A stretch of 64,000 bases of DNA, taken from NCBI GenBank assembly GCA_025201375.1, contig JAIWZP010000009.1, positions 372,001-436,000 of the forward strand, written 5' to 3'. The notes below the pieces were generated by a model, which saw nothing but the letters and a program-made list of their open reading frames with translations, was not told where the DNA came from and searched no databases. Shown here piece by piece: positions 46,252 through 56,699 of this stretch; position 1 is the stretch's first letter, and each line of letters starts with the position of its first letter. This DNA is from Gongronella butleri (taxonomy: Eukaryota > Mucoromycota > Mucoromycetes > Mucorales > Cunninghamellaceae). The position numbers and the translations under genes were made by a program.

Positions 46252-46263
46252 TATTTAAAACAA

Positions 46264-46509
46264 GGAGGTCGGTCATAATTGGTTGCCTGTGCTTAGTATG
46301 ATAGATCAACATTTATTTTATAGGACATCTATGCCTTTAAAGTCTTTTTAATTGCACCACTGAACATTGTCTCCCGGGAAGACACTGTGGCCTTATACCC
46401 GTGTCTTTGCTTCGGTCCCGATTACGTAATCAATTGGTTTGCAAATGATTATCTAGACGCGTTTTAAACAATTAGACAAATTTTGAACAAAAAGACTTGC
46501 CCGATCGCC
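46264..46509. repeat. Right 246-bp direct terminal repeat
   Basis: Identical to 42733-42978. The hairpin lies at 46375-46420. Confidence 0.92.
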
Positions 46510-46621
46510 ATACGTAGTTCTTTCGTCTTGCTTGCTTGTTGATGAGCACTGGCTAGTGGGCCGTTCTATCGTACAGTAGTAGTATTGTAGTTCATGATGC
46601 ATGCAGTAGTGACGCATTACG

Positions 46622-47222
46622 TAGGGATGATGTACTGTATTTCAAACAAATTCAAGCTCACTCTATGATGATAAGCTCGTGTTTGAGCTTGTTTGAAAAA
46701 AAAGCTGTTTGAGCTGCACTCGTTTGAAATCGGATTTTTAGAGCTTTGATTGAAAAGCTTGAATAAGTTTATTTGAAAATATTTTTGTACATGATCACGC
46801 ATGCTGAACATCTGTGACCTCCCTGTGAAATTCATTCATTCCTCATTCATACAGTAAAGGACAAATCAAGCTTCAAGCTTCAAGCTTCAAGCCGAGTTGA
46901 TTGAAAAAGCTTGTCCGAAAGCTTGAAAATGCAAAAAGTCTCAAGAAAAAATTGAACAACACGCCACCAAAATGATGAAAATTCAGAGCATACGTACAGT
47001 ATCATACTGTATGATACAGTACGTAAGTATGATATGCATGATACCTTTTTCATTATTTTTTCAAGCTTTCAAGCTTTTTCAAACACCAAAAAAAAAGCTT
47101 GAGCTTGATTGAAATAAAATTTTGCATGTTTGAGCTTGAGTCAAACCAAGCTTTTTCAAACAAGCTTTTTTCAAACACATGTTTGAAATATGATATACGA
47201 TACTGTATACAGTACATCCCTA
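46622..47222. mobile_element. Short inverted-repeat element with AAGCTTGA subterminal repeats (601 bp)
   Basis: Left end TAGGGATGATGTACTGTA followed by TTTCAAACA. The complement of the right end is TAGGGATGTACTGTA, later TTTCAAACA. The interior is packed with AAGCTTGA/TCAAGCTT and TTTGAGCTTG words in both orientations. No 8-bp target duplication is evident (GCATTACG versus CTCTAGTT). A TA duplication of Tc1/mariner type is possible if the ends are GGGATG. No coding capacity. Confidence 0.65.
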
Positions 47223-47409
47223 CTCTAGTTGTATTTTTTAATATCATATTGTAATGCCAGCCACGTACTTGATGTACTGTATCATATCATACTGTAGAAG
47301 GCACTGGCACGCGAGCGTTGCATGAATCGTCATTTGCACGCGTCGCGACACGCCAGCAACGCAGGTTTATTCGATTTTAAAACGAGAAATAGGGGGTATC
47401 TATAAGAAA

Positions 47410-48610
47410 TCATGCGTCTTCGAGCGGGTCGGTCACTGGATGAAAAGAAAATAAGCGTCAGATTGCACCACAAGCCTATTTTAAAACGCACCTTGCTGCT
47501 CGTATGGCTTTCGGTAGCCCTGGATGTACGGCGAGTACAGGATGAATTGACCGACAATCAGCGTGTCGATGCTGAGCTGGATGGATCCGCAAATCACGAA
47601 TTGCGCGGGCGACTGTGTATACAAAAAGTAAAACAGCTTGAAGCTGTCACCCAAGAACTAGCAAAAAAAGGGGGGGGGGAGGAGGGCGTCAATGGCGCGA
47701 GTTGATCGTTTTTGACGCACTTGTCGTCATTTTTTTTTTTTTACCCATGTGGCAAGCACGAGGAGGCTGAATCCCTTTGTAGATTTGCGCTTAAAGTTCG
47801 CGATGCATTGTGGGATAGGCAATGTGGACTCGATGCCAAGGCTGATGATGCCGAGGATCTCGATAAAGGCGCTGACACGGTTGAGCAGCAGGTACAGCAG
47901 GGCAAGTACCGTGGTGAAGATGAGCAGGCAGTTGAGGTAGTCGAGGTACGAGTCCCATGCCCAGAACTGCTTGCACCAGCGCAGTGCACGCGCCGGCAGT
48001 GGCGCACGCGCGCCGTGCGACCCGTCGCTGTCGTCCGATAGCAATTGCGGCGGCAGACCGTCCTGCTGCTGAAGCTCCGCTTCCAATTGTTCGTCCAGAC
48101 TCATCGATGATGGCGACACATCGCCGAGATTCGTATACACACCGCACTGGCGATATCGGAACACAATATAAAGCAAAACAAGCTGTGCAACAATCATCAC
48201 AATCGATTGCAGCAGCAAGGTCACGTCAAAGCGCTTGCCCAGCCAGAAGAAAATGCGCAGAATGCTGAAAGCAAACAACAAAACGACAAAAAAACAAAGC
48301 GGATTAAGTCGCGCTGATGCATTGAAACCTCGTTATGGCGCGTTGCGGTGCGCGCCCAATGGCAGGCTTACTTTGCAAACAGCAGAATGGCGCACGTCTT
48401 GGCATTGAAGCCGGCACTGGACTTGCTTTGGATAATAAGGCGAGCCTAGGGGGAAAAGCCAAAAGAACGAGTGGGCGAAAAATAAAATAAAAAAATAAAA
48501 AAAAAAGAACATAGCATTGTCCTTTTTCTTTTTTTACCTACCTGGTCAAAGTAGCCAAGAATTGGCCCCACGACCATGCCTATGGATAGTAATACATTGC
48601 CAGCGTCCAT
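47410..48610 (-). CDS. PQ-loop membrane protein, SLC66A2/ANY1 type
   Basis: Exons 48542..48610, 48372..48445, 47745..48264, 47492..47657 and probably 47410..47435 give about 284 residues. If the last intron is not spliced, translation ends QQGAF at 47481 (279 residues). The N-terminus MDAGNVLLSIGMVVGPILGYFDQ carries the GPxxGYxxQ PQ-loop signature. SKSSAGFNAKTCAILLFANILRIFFWLGKRF forms the next spans, and a second PQ-type loop sits at ESTLPIPQCIANFKRKSTKGFS. The ending GDSFKLFYFLYTQSPAQFVICGSIQLSIDTLIVGQ is typical of PQLC1/ANY1. A hydrophilic insert (about residues 90-140) separates the two halves. Yeast Any1 affects phospholipid asymmetry in the Golgi/endosome system; that role is by family analogy. 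Confidence 0.88.
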
Positions 48611-49019
48611 ACAAAAGAAACTAAAAGAGTGTTAAAAAGGGAGGGAAAAAGGAGCTGCAGAGCGAAAAAAAAAGGCGTCTCATCTTTTATCGCGGGCGTG
48701 CGCCATTTGAAATGCCGGCCCGATTTGTCCGACAATCCATAAAAATGGGCCACCAGGTTGCTTTTTTATTTTTTTTTCTTCTTCACTAGTCCTTCTCTAG
48801 GGGGGTTGACTTGTTCAAGTGAAGTGTTTACTGATGAGCAACTGCCAAACCCCAAAACAAATATTACGCGTATCAGGCGGTGCTCTGGTGCTGCCTGATC
48901 AATTTTTGGCATCCACTTTTGGGTGGACTTTTTTTAAAGCGCAAGATCTGGAGGAAAAAAAAAAACGAAAAATGAGAGAGAAAGTGATATTTATTGGGTG
49001 GTGTGGGATGCTTTTTTTT
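48611..49019. other. Intergenic spacer
   Basis: Upstream region of the PQ-loop gene and 3' flank of the proline-rich gene. It contains A/T tracts and no gene. Confidence 0.4.
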
Positions 49020-49934
49020 TCAGGGGCGATTGAGGAGCGGCATAGAAAGTTTATGCAGCAGTGAGCGCGGTCGCGCGTGTGGGGAGGTGTGATCTGGTGG
49101 TGGTGATGGTGGCGGTAATGGGGGCAGTGTTGGCAAGGCTGTGTTTTGTGGTGGCGCGTCAATCATGACGACCGGCGAGTATTGCAATGGCTTTGGCGGG
49201 AATTGCGAGATGATGGGTGGCTGCAGCAGGTGCGCATTAAATGCTGGGTGCGATGGTTTGCGATGGACGGGCATCGTGATGGTCGTGTTGATGGCGACGG
49301 TGATGGGTGTGCGTAAAGTGGTCGATGTTGGCGCGTCCAATGCCAAGTCCAAGGTGCTTGGCACAAGCGACGCGGCATCATCGTCCGTTGCACTGGCACG
49401 CGAGCCTGGAGGTTGCACCGACCAGCGCCAATGCGCCCATTTTGTCTTTAGGAACGCCGACGACCGTCGAAGCAGGTCGCTCGGCAGCGATTGCCGTTTT
49501 TTCAGCTGGTTTTTCGCCACGGTCGTGCGCGTAGGCGGTATGGTCATACGTGTATTCGTTGTTGCCGGCGCCGTGATCGAATCGTCGCGCGACGCGATAC
49601 TCGTCGCGGCTAATGGCGGCGTCGGCGCTGCAACAAGCGCGGCGGCTGGCTACACAAACACAAGGAGCAACCAGAACCAAAAAAAAGAAGGGGGAGGGGG
49701 GTGAGATGGGGGAGGGGTCGCCACCCTTGCGGTTGCCAATGGCACCTTACATGGCCCTGCTTTTTTTTTTGTTTTTTCTCTTCCCTGCCGATTTTCTCAC
49801 TTTTTTTTTTTTTTTACCCTGACAAGTTCTGCATAGCTCTTGTCCCACTGAGCAAGCAGATCCTCGGAGAACGAATCAATTGTGGGCAATTCGACGCTGA
49901 GGGGGGCCCATGGCTGGCGTGGCACGGCGAGCAT
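49020..49934 (-). CDS. Proline-rich protein of unknown function
   Basis: Two exons (49818..49934 and 49020..49649) give 248 residues. Exon 1 encodes MLAVPRQPWAPLSVELPTID, then SFSEDLLAQWDKSYAELVR. Its frame continues across an intron with a GTAAAA donor and a GTGTAG acceptor into PAAALVAAPTPPLAATS. The rest is basic and Pro/Ser/Thr-rich with PTLPPLPPPSPPPDHTS near the end. The protein is probably disordered. No domain is recognised. Support is the long open frame and clean splice, not homology. Confidence 0.55.
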
Positions 49935-50473
49935 ATGAGAAAATTTAAAAAAAAGATAAAAAAAAAAGTCGAGAACAAGAAGAAAAGGAAAAGGGATCAA
50001 CAAAAACCGATTTTTTCCCCTTGAGTGAACAATTACGGTCCATGTCGTGCTTTTTTTGGAGTGCTGCTGCACCTCCATTTTTGGCCAACTCACACTCCAC
50101 GACGCAATTGCTTGGACAAAAATCACGCTGCAAGCGCACGCGACGCGTCTAATCAATAGCAAAAGGTTCAATATTTCGATGGGGTTTATTTGTTTTCTAG
50201 CGTGATGCACAGCACATAAAAAAAAAGATGAACAAGGAGGGGGAAGGGAATGAGGGGTTGCGAGGAGGATGGATGATGGGCAATATGGCGCGCAATCAAG
50301 GAGGAGGAGAAGCCAGAGAGGGAAATTCGGCGGGTGAATGGGATGAGATTGGGATGTAATTTGAAAAAAAAGGGAGGTGGACCAAAGCAATGACAATCTG
50401 TCAAATTGGGGCAGCGCAGTTGAATAAAAAAAAGGGGAGGGGAGGGGGAGGGGAATCAAAAAAGTATTATTTG
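49935..50473. other. Intergenic spacer
   Basis: Between the proline-rich gene start and the Sds3/Dep1-like stop. Purine-rich tracts (50220-50460); no gene. Confidence 0.4.
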
Positions 50474-51819
50474 CTACGGATGGGACGCTGCGGGCAGGCC
50501 AAGCGCCATGAGATCATCGTGGACGTCCTGTGTAGAGAGCCCAGGCACGCGCGGGGCGCGCGGGAAGCCCATCCATTCCTTGATATCCTGTAGATCCATG
50601 CTTTCTTCCTGGCGATGTTGCTTTTGCGAGCGCAAATGGTGTAAATCCGGCATCAATGAGCCTGCTGGCCGCTGCATCGAGTCATTGAGCTCATAGTGCT
50701 CATCCTCGATCTTCCAACGCTTGTCGTTGACGGTCATTAGCAGGTCGCGTCGCATCGCATTCTTCCGTGACTATATAAAAAAAAAGGTGTGAGCACGACG
50801 TGTGTTTTTTCTTTTTTTCTTTTTTTTTTCTTTCTCGTCGTCCTTACAATAAAGTGCACATTGGCTTGGTATTCAAAGCCTTCGTACTGCCTTTTGAAGT
50901 TGGCGTGCTGGTATTTCCTCCAAGCCTCTGCGGTGTCGATGCGGCGACGTTTCTTTTCCTCAATCTCCGTCATGAGTGTCAGCAGTTCCGGGTGCGTGCC
51001 ATTGGCAATCATGAGTGCCTCCTCGTTCAGCTCGGCCATTTTCTCCTGGTACATCCTGGAAAAATAAAGTGGTACAGTGTCAGTCTCCATTCCTTTCATC
51101 ACCTTTTCCTTCTTTTTCTTCATTTTTTTCCATTTCTTACTTGTCTCTCAAGCGGGCAAATTCCTCTTCAATGTGAGTCAATGCCTCAAGGGCCTCCTTA
51201 TGTCGCTGCTGGTGGTCGCGGTCGTGTTCTGTCAAAAAATGTAAAAAAAGACGCGTTTCAGCCATTTTTCACTAAAAGGCGCGATGAATGGGTTACCTAG
51301 TCGCTTTTCTTCATCCTGCTCGTCTTGTTGCTGCTGTTGGGACTGAACAGTGAGCGGCTGTGATGATGGTAGGTCTGGAGACGCGCTCTTTTTGATGGTT
51401 TGGTCATTGTCATCCTTTTCGGTGGTGTCACCTGCGAGATTGGTGGTGGCAGACGTGTTTGACGCGTCGAGGGCATCGTCTTCCGTTTTCAAGGGCTGTG
51501 GCGCGGTGTCGGGGGCGTGCATGGCGTCGCTTTCGCTCTTTTCCTCGTCTTTTGGCTTGTCCTGGGAAGGTGACGCGTCTTGATCGTTATTTGAGCACGG
51601 GGGCGAGGCCGAGGAGGGATTGGTATCTTGGTCATCATCGTCGTCGTCATCAGCATCGTTGCCGTCGGCAGGTACGTCCAATGGCTTTTCGTTGCCCTCG
51701 TCTGTTTTATCGCTTTTCAACTTTTCGTCGTCGTCGGACTTCCATTGTCGCTTTTGGCTGAGTTGCCTGCGTGTGGCCGGCGCTTTGTCCTTTTGAGATT
51801 GTGGCTGCTGCAATTGCTG

Positions 51820-51850
<31 letters not shown>

Positions 51851-52485
51851 TTTTTACCATTGACCTTGACGGCGTCTCTGGACAGACGGCGAGTTTTGCG
51901 TTGCTGATCGTCCTTGTCGGCACCCAGGATGCTTTGTTTGCGCTTGCGGCTTGCAATGGCGGCGGCTGTGGCGGCTGACGACGAAGAAGACGCCGTTGTG
52001 TCGATGGTTGGCGGTGACCCAGGTGCATCGGGCGACATGGACCGCGACAAGGGGAAATCGTCAGGCACAGATGATAACGACGATGCTGAATCTTGATCCA
52101 TTTCATCATCTTCATCGTCCTCTTCTTCCTCCTCGTCATCGTCGTCGTCGTCGTCGTCTTGTTCGTCTTCTTCCTCCGGGTTATGCGATGACATCGTAGA
52201 TGCCGATGTCTTTCGCGTACGCCTTAGTCGACCAGCACCAACATCTTGCTCTTCAAAAATATGCCCTTCATCTTCATCGTCGTCGTCGTCTTCTTCTTCC
52301 AAAAGGTTCTCCGTGGGCGTCAACGGGCCCTCGTCTTCGTCTTCCTCGTCCATGCGGGTATCTTCCTCATCACCGCTCAAAACAGACGGCGATGACCCCA
52401 ACGACAACTTGGAGCTATGACGCGTGGGTGTGTCGTCGCCCGCCATGTCCGCTGCACTTTCAGAGCCACTGGTCTCCGTAGACAT
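50474..52485 (-). CDS. Sds3/Dep1-like subunit of the Sin3-Rpd3 histone deacetylase complex
   Basis: Four exons (51297..52485, 51141..51228, 50848..51055, 50474..50770) join to 593 residues. The first about 400 residues are disordered: long Asp/Glu runs, Ser/Pro-rich parts and a Gln run after NGKK (encoded by CTG/TTG repeats, 51805-51850). The conserved part is a helical, charged Sds3-like domain: RDHQQRHKEALEALTHIEEE, FARLRDKMYQEKMAELNEEA, LMIANGTHPELLTLMTEIEE, KKRRRIDTAEAWRKYQHANF, then SRKNAMRRDLLMTVNDKRWK. Proteins with this domain (Sds3, Dep1, BRMS1) scaffold the large Rpd3 deacetylase complex in the nucleus. The acidic N-terminus favours Dep1 over Sds3, but this is not certain. The start at 52485 follows a possible 5' UTR splice acceptor. 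Confidence 0.83.
51805..51850. repeat. CTG/CAG-type repeat encoding polyglutamine
   Basis: In-frame CAG/CAA codons on the minus strand within the Sds3/Dep1-like gene give about 13 consecutive glutamines. Length variation between isolates is likely. Confidence 0.85.
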
Positions 52486-52793
52486 TGCTGCAACAATACA
52501 AAAAACAAAAAAAAAGGTGGGAAGAGAAAAAGGGTGGGAAGAATGGGAAACAAAGAAAGGGAGAGTGAAAAAGAAAAAAAAAAAACAAGCGGGCCTGATT
52601 TTCCCTTCACTTTTGCGATTTTGGGCGCGACATGCCCAAAAAGGCAAGCGCTGCCCAAAACTCGAACAAATTCGTTTGGCGCACCGGACTTGCACCGGAC
52701 CCGCCCGGGCCTCTTTTCGTAAAGATGGCCTTGCCCTTGCCCCTCTTGCACTTTTTTCTTCTTCTTCCTCTTTTTTTATCTACATCCTCCAGC
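52486..52793. promoter_or_regulatory. Divergent promoter between the Sds3/Dep1-like gene and RPS28
   Basis: A 308-bp spacer between two start codons on opposite strands. It holds A-rich tracts and no further gene. Confidence 0.45.
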
Positions 52794-53237
52794 ATGGTAG
52801 GTGACCTCCCCACGCCCCCCCCCCCTTTTGACCCAATTTCATTCTTTTTCGCGCATGCACACGCTCATTGATTCACGTCATCGATGCATCCAACCGATGG
52901 ATGGATGGAACGACCACGAAACACGTTGGATGCATTGATGACAACGAGTGGATGAGCGATGGATTCCCTCATATTGCATAAAAAAGCAGGCCATTGTCTG
53001 ACCAGTTGTCCTTTATCGTTTTCTTCTTCTTAGGACGCTCAAAAGACTCCTGTCAAGCTTGCCCGTGTTATCAAGGTGCTCGGCCGCACCGGCTCCCGTG
53101 GTGGTGTCACCCAAGTCCGCGTTGAATTCATGGACGACTCCAACCGCAGCATCATCCGCAACGTCAAGGGCCCCGTCCGTGAGAACGACATCCTCTGCCT
53201 CTTGGAATCCGAACGCGAAGCTCGCCGCCTTCGCTAA
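52794..53237 (+). CDS. RPS28: 40S ribosomal protein S28 (eS28)
   Basis: Exon 1 carries only the ATG (52794..52796), directly followed by a GTAGGT donor. Exon 2 is 53034..53237. The 68-residue product begins [20 protein letters not shown], continues [20 protein letters not shown] and [20 protein letters not shown], and ends EREARRLR, nearly identical to eS28 across eukaryotes. It is a component of the small ribosomal subunit near the mRNA exit region. The 237-bp intron 1 follows the initiator codon, a common arrangement for ribosomal protein genes in fungi. Confidence 0.97.
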
Positions 53238-53602
53238 AAAAACAGTGGGCGATTCGAAAAGAAAGGAAAAAAAAATCGCAATGGCGCAATTTTTCTTGTA
53301 TATCTCCCTTTTTTCTCTTCTCTCTTTTGCTCCCCACAACCACCACCTTGTTGAACGCTTGTCGTCAGCGCCCAAATAAAAAACAATGATAAATCAAAAA
53401 AAAAAAAAATGCATCACTTCGTGTCAATGCGTAAAAAGGCTGAATTTGGGGCGATTTTGTGTCATGTCGATTGTAGTCGAGAGATGGCGGACGACGAATT
53501 GAACGTAAATTGGGCAGCGACAATCGTTGTTTTTCTTTTTTCCCTTTTTCACTCTTGTCTTGTTACCCTCATCGCTAGACAAGTTTCTTTTTTTGTGGAA
53601 AA
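53238..53602. other. Intergenic spacer between RPS28 and LSM2
   Basis: 3' UTR of RPS28 and LSM2 promoter. No gene. Confidence 0.4.
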
Positions 53603-54078
53603 ATGGTATGCACACGCGTTTCGCGATGGAAAAAGACGTAAAAGACACGCGCGTCTTGGTGCAAGAGTCGACTCACACGTGTCCTTTTGTTCCCAACTCT
53701 AGTTGTTTTATTCTTTCTTCAAGACGCTGGTGGATCAGCGCGTGACGGTGGAGCTGAAGAACGACCTTGCTATCACGGGCGTGCTAAAGTCTGTGGACCA
53801 GTATTTGAATATCAAGCTCGATGATATTAGCGTCGTTGACCAAGAGCGGTACCCACACATGGTAAAAAAAAAACAGGCCTCAATGGCGGCAAAACCGGCA
53901 AAAATTCATATTTTTTTTTTTTTCGCAGATTGCCGTGAAGAATTGCTTTATTCGTGGCTCGGTTGTGCGCTACGTGCAATTGCCGTCGCAGGCTGTCGAT
54001 ACCGCGCTCCTGCAGGACGCCGCGCGTCGCGAAGCTCAGACACCCAACCCTCAACAAGCCAATGTTCGCGTCAAATAG
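53603..54078 (+). CDS. LSM2: U6 snRNA-associated Sm-like protein LSm2
   Basis: Exon 1 is inferred to be only the ATG at 53603..53605, followed by a GTATGC donor. Exons 2 and 3 are 53703..53861 and 53929..54078. The 103-residue protein starts MLFYSFFKTLVDQRVTVELK, continues NDLAITGVLKSVDQYLNIKL and DDISVVDQERYPHM, then splices to IAVKNCFIRGSVVRYVQLPS, with a short C-terminal tail. Sm1 and Sm2 motifs are intact. LSm2 belongs to the LSm1-7 ring (mRNA decay in the cytoplasm) and the LSm2-8 ring (U6 snRNA in the nucleus). Without the ATG-only exon no in-frame methionine precedes LFYSFF. Confidence 0.93.
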
Positions 54079-54765
54079 ACAATTTTGTTCCCCCCCCCCG
54101 CTCTCCACGCTTCCATTCGTCTCTTTTTCAATCTCTTTGCATACCACGCCCGCGCCTCTTTTTTTGAGTGCTGCATTGGGCTGCTGTGCGTCCCTTTTGC
54201 TTTGCAATGGACGCTCGCATCCACCCAATTGCCAAATAAAGAATCGCCTCGCACTACACGAAATTTCAAGTTCCCGCCCCCCTCCCTCTCACGTCATCAC
54301 AGCGCCCATTCTGGCATCGGATGATGCGACTCACTCGTAAAAAAAAAAAAAAAAAAGGGAGCCCCCCGTCCCAGACGTGCATCAAGGTGCATGAACCCAT
54401 GCTCAGATGCCAAGACGTGCTACATGAATGCTTGGCTTTTTTTTATTTAATTTCTCTGTCATTGAAGGAAAGGGGAAAAACCAATGTCGCGAGAGCAGAA
54501 GCGCGCCATTGCCTTGCACTCACAGGGAGGGGCACCTGAGCCTTAAAAAAAAACGGGAGAACAAAGGAGATCCGTGGAAGAAATTGATCAAATTGCCCAA
54601 AAAAGACTGGGTCATCAAAGCAACCCAAACAAAAGGAGAGGGAGTGCACAACTCACAGATGATCACGTGGGATACCCTTGGACGGCTATATCAAGTGGGG
54701 TAAAAAAAAAATAAAAGGGTAAAACACGTTTCTTTCGTTTTTCCTTTACTTTCTTATTTGTCTAT
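54079..54765. other. Intergenic spacer between LSM2 and the CAP-Gly gene
   Basis: About 690 bp, with an A tract at 54340-54356. No gene recognised. Confidence 0.4.
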
Positions 54766-55982
54766 ATGCGGATACTAAATTTTATTGTCAAAAAGAAGAA
54801 CAAGGACGACAAGAGTCTTGATTTACGCAAGACGAAATCCCTGGGTGACATCCAATACCCACCGCCAGGGTCGATTCTCGTGCATTCGGCGTCGCATATG
54901 GACACCGCGCTAAAGCCGATCTTGACCAATGCCTCTGCCATCCACCCGTCCACGACACCAGCGACCAACTTGGACAATCAAAGCGACCACTCGTCCAAAT
55001 CATCCAATTCGTCGAGTTCGCCGCCGCCAGCCATCCTTGCGGGACCATCGCCGCCCACACCGCCATTGCAGCGCGACGAGGAACCAAAAGAGAAAAAGCG
55101 GCCCTTGGGCAACCCCGACACCAAGCTGGCGGCTCAATTGCAATCGTTGACGGCGGACAATATGGAGGTGCTCTTGTCCATGGAGACGCAGGCGCGCATG
55201 GACCGCATCGAGGAGCAGCGCGTGATTGACGAGGAAGAACAGCGACTCGCGCACCTGGCCGACAAGAATACCAACAATAGCAGGATACAAGGCAATCGCA
55301 AGCTGAAATTCGCGCTTCCCGACCCGCCGGCAAGGCCTGACGACATGACCCTGATGCGCACCGCCACCACGCCGGTGCCAAGCTCATCCTCCAGCCACAG
55401 CCAAGAGGCTGCACAAGCAAAGCTAGAAAAGCGGTTCTCACTGCCCGAGGACGTCATCCGCCATCAGCAGCATCAGCTTCAAAACAATAACCAATCGAAA
55501 AAACGCAAAATGTGGACGAAGCTCTTCCAAAAATCAACCGACAGCCATGCCTCGCCGTTCCCCTCCCACACACCACTCACCACCATCGAATTGACAAGGC
55601 GTACAGAGCTCTCTTATGGATGCAAAGTCAAACTGATCCGCAGCCCGCTAAAGACCATCGCCTATGTGCGCTACATTGGCCCCGTCGACTGGGCTGACGG
55701 CGAATGGATTGGTGTCGAATTGGAACGCGCAGGTAATAAACGTCGTCCCACACCGCGGAAAAGAATCGAAAAAAAAGAAAAAAAAAAAGGGCAGGGGTGC
55801 CAGTTTTACCCACCGCGTCCGACATTTATGCAAAACCGACAAAAAAGCGCGTCTCACTCTTCTTTTTTTTTTTTTCCATGACAGTGGGCAAGAACGACGG
55901 CTCCGTGGATGGTCATCGCTACTTTTACACTGGTGCCAACCGAGGGATCTTCTTGACAAAGGATGAGCTGATGGTCGTGTGA
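54766..55982 (+). CDS. CAP-Gly domain protein (microtubule plus-end type)
   Basis: Exons 54766..55732 and 55885..55982 give 354 residues. The N-terminal two thirds are low complexity (Ser, Pro, Asn) with a charged helical stretch (NMEVLLSMETQARMDRIEEQ, RVIDEEEQRLAHLADKN). The C-terminal CAP-Gly domain spans roughly residues 285-354: LSYGCKVKLI, YVRYIGPVDWADGEWIGVEL, then after the intron GKNDGSVDGHRYFYTGANRG and IFLTKDELM. The GKNDG motif that grips EEY/F tails is complete. CAP-Gly proteins bind tubulin and EB-protein tails. A C-terminal CAP-Gly is unlike CLIP-170 or dynactin p150, so it may be a tubulin-cofactor-like or septation-linked adaptor; the sequence does not decide. Confidence 0.88.
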
Positions 55983-56699
55983 CAAAATCGGCAACGCCAC
56001 TCACGCTTTGATTGTTTGTGTGATTACAATTCACACACGCTTTTTTTTCCCACTTGCTAACAAGCCTCTTGTTTCCTCCTTCATTGTCGCATTGTGTGGA
56101 TCACAAATTTGAGCACGTTGTCCCTCCCTTGCCCCAAAAAGAAACGAAAAAAACCAGACTTTTCCCCAGCACTCTAGTTCATTGTTCATCGCATCAGGCA
56201 AGCGCAATCCCTCTTTTTTTTTTTCCACCCCGCCCCGTCCCGTTTCTTAACCTATTCCAGCATTCATGATATCTATTTTTTTTTACTTTTTACCTTTTCG
56301 ACAAAATCAAAACACAAGGGATCGACGTGATCCCCACACTTCACCTCCCTTCTCATTCTCTCACCCTTTTTTTTTTTTCCAGTCTTATTTGCGCTCACAT
56401 GACGGCATTAGCAAATAAAAAAAAAAGGCTTTTTTTATTCTTGTACACACGCAATTCTTGACAAGAGGCGAAAAAAAAAAGTTTCGGTTAATTGTTGCAG
56501 AATCAGCCAAAATCGGCAAAGGCTACACTGACGATCCTGGTTGAACAAAAGCCGGGTAAATGAAGCAATCGGCGCGTGGGGGGGGGTGAAAATCGAGGAT
56601 GAAAAGGGGGGGCCCAGAAGCCGTGTTTTATTGTTTTCTTCCTTTGGCGTTTGAGCTTTTTTTTTTTGTTTACAATGCGATGACGTCGGAAGCAACTGT
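55983..56699. other. Intergenic spacer between convergent CAP-Gly and CAF-1 genes
   Basis: 3' flanks of two convergent genes, rich in T and A tracts. No gene. Confidence 0.4.

Larger units (their letters stand above)
42733..46509. mobile_element. Two-gene Harbinger-like transposon with long direct terminal repeats
   Basis: The 3777-bp unit is bounded by two identical 246-bp direct repeats (42733-42978 and 46264-46509). The outer ends GGAGGTCGGTCA and the complement of the right end GGCGATCGGGCA match at 9 of 12 positions. ATA occurs on both sides (42730-42732 and 46510-46512), a possible 3-bp target duplication as in PIF/Harbinger elements. Inside, two divergent genes start from a shared AT-rich promoter. 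The stop of the plus-strand gene lies 12 bp from the right repeat. The interior is clearly more AT-rich than the host genes. Confidence 0.8.

Noticed and set aside
42733..46509. LTR retrotransposon
   Set aside because: The direct repeats look LTR-like, but there is no reverse transcriptase, RNase H, gag, primer-binding site or polypurine tract, and the two genes are divergent.
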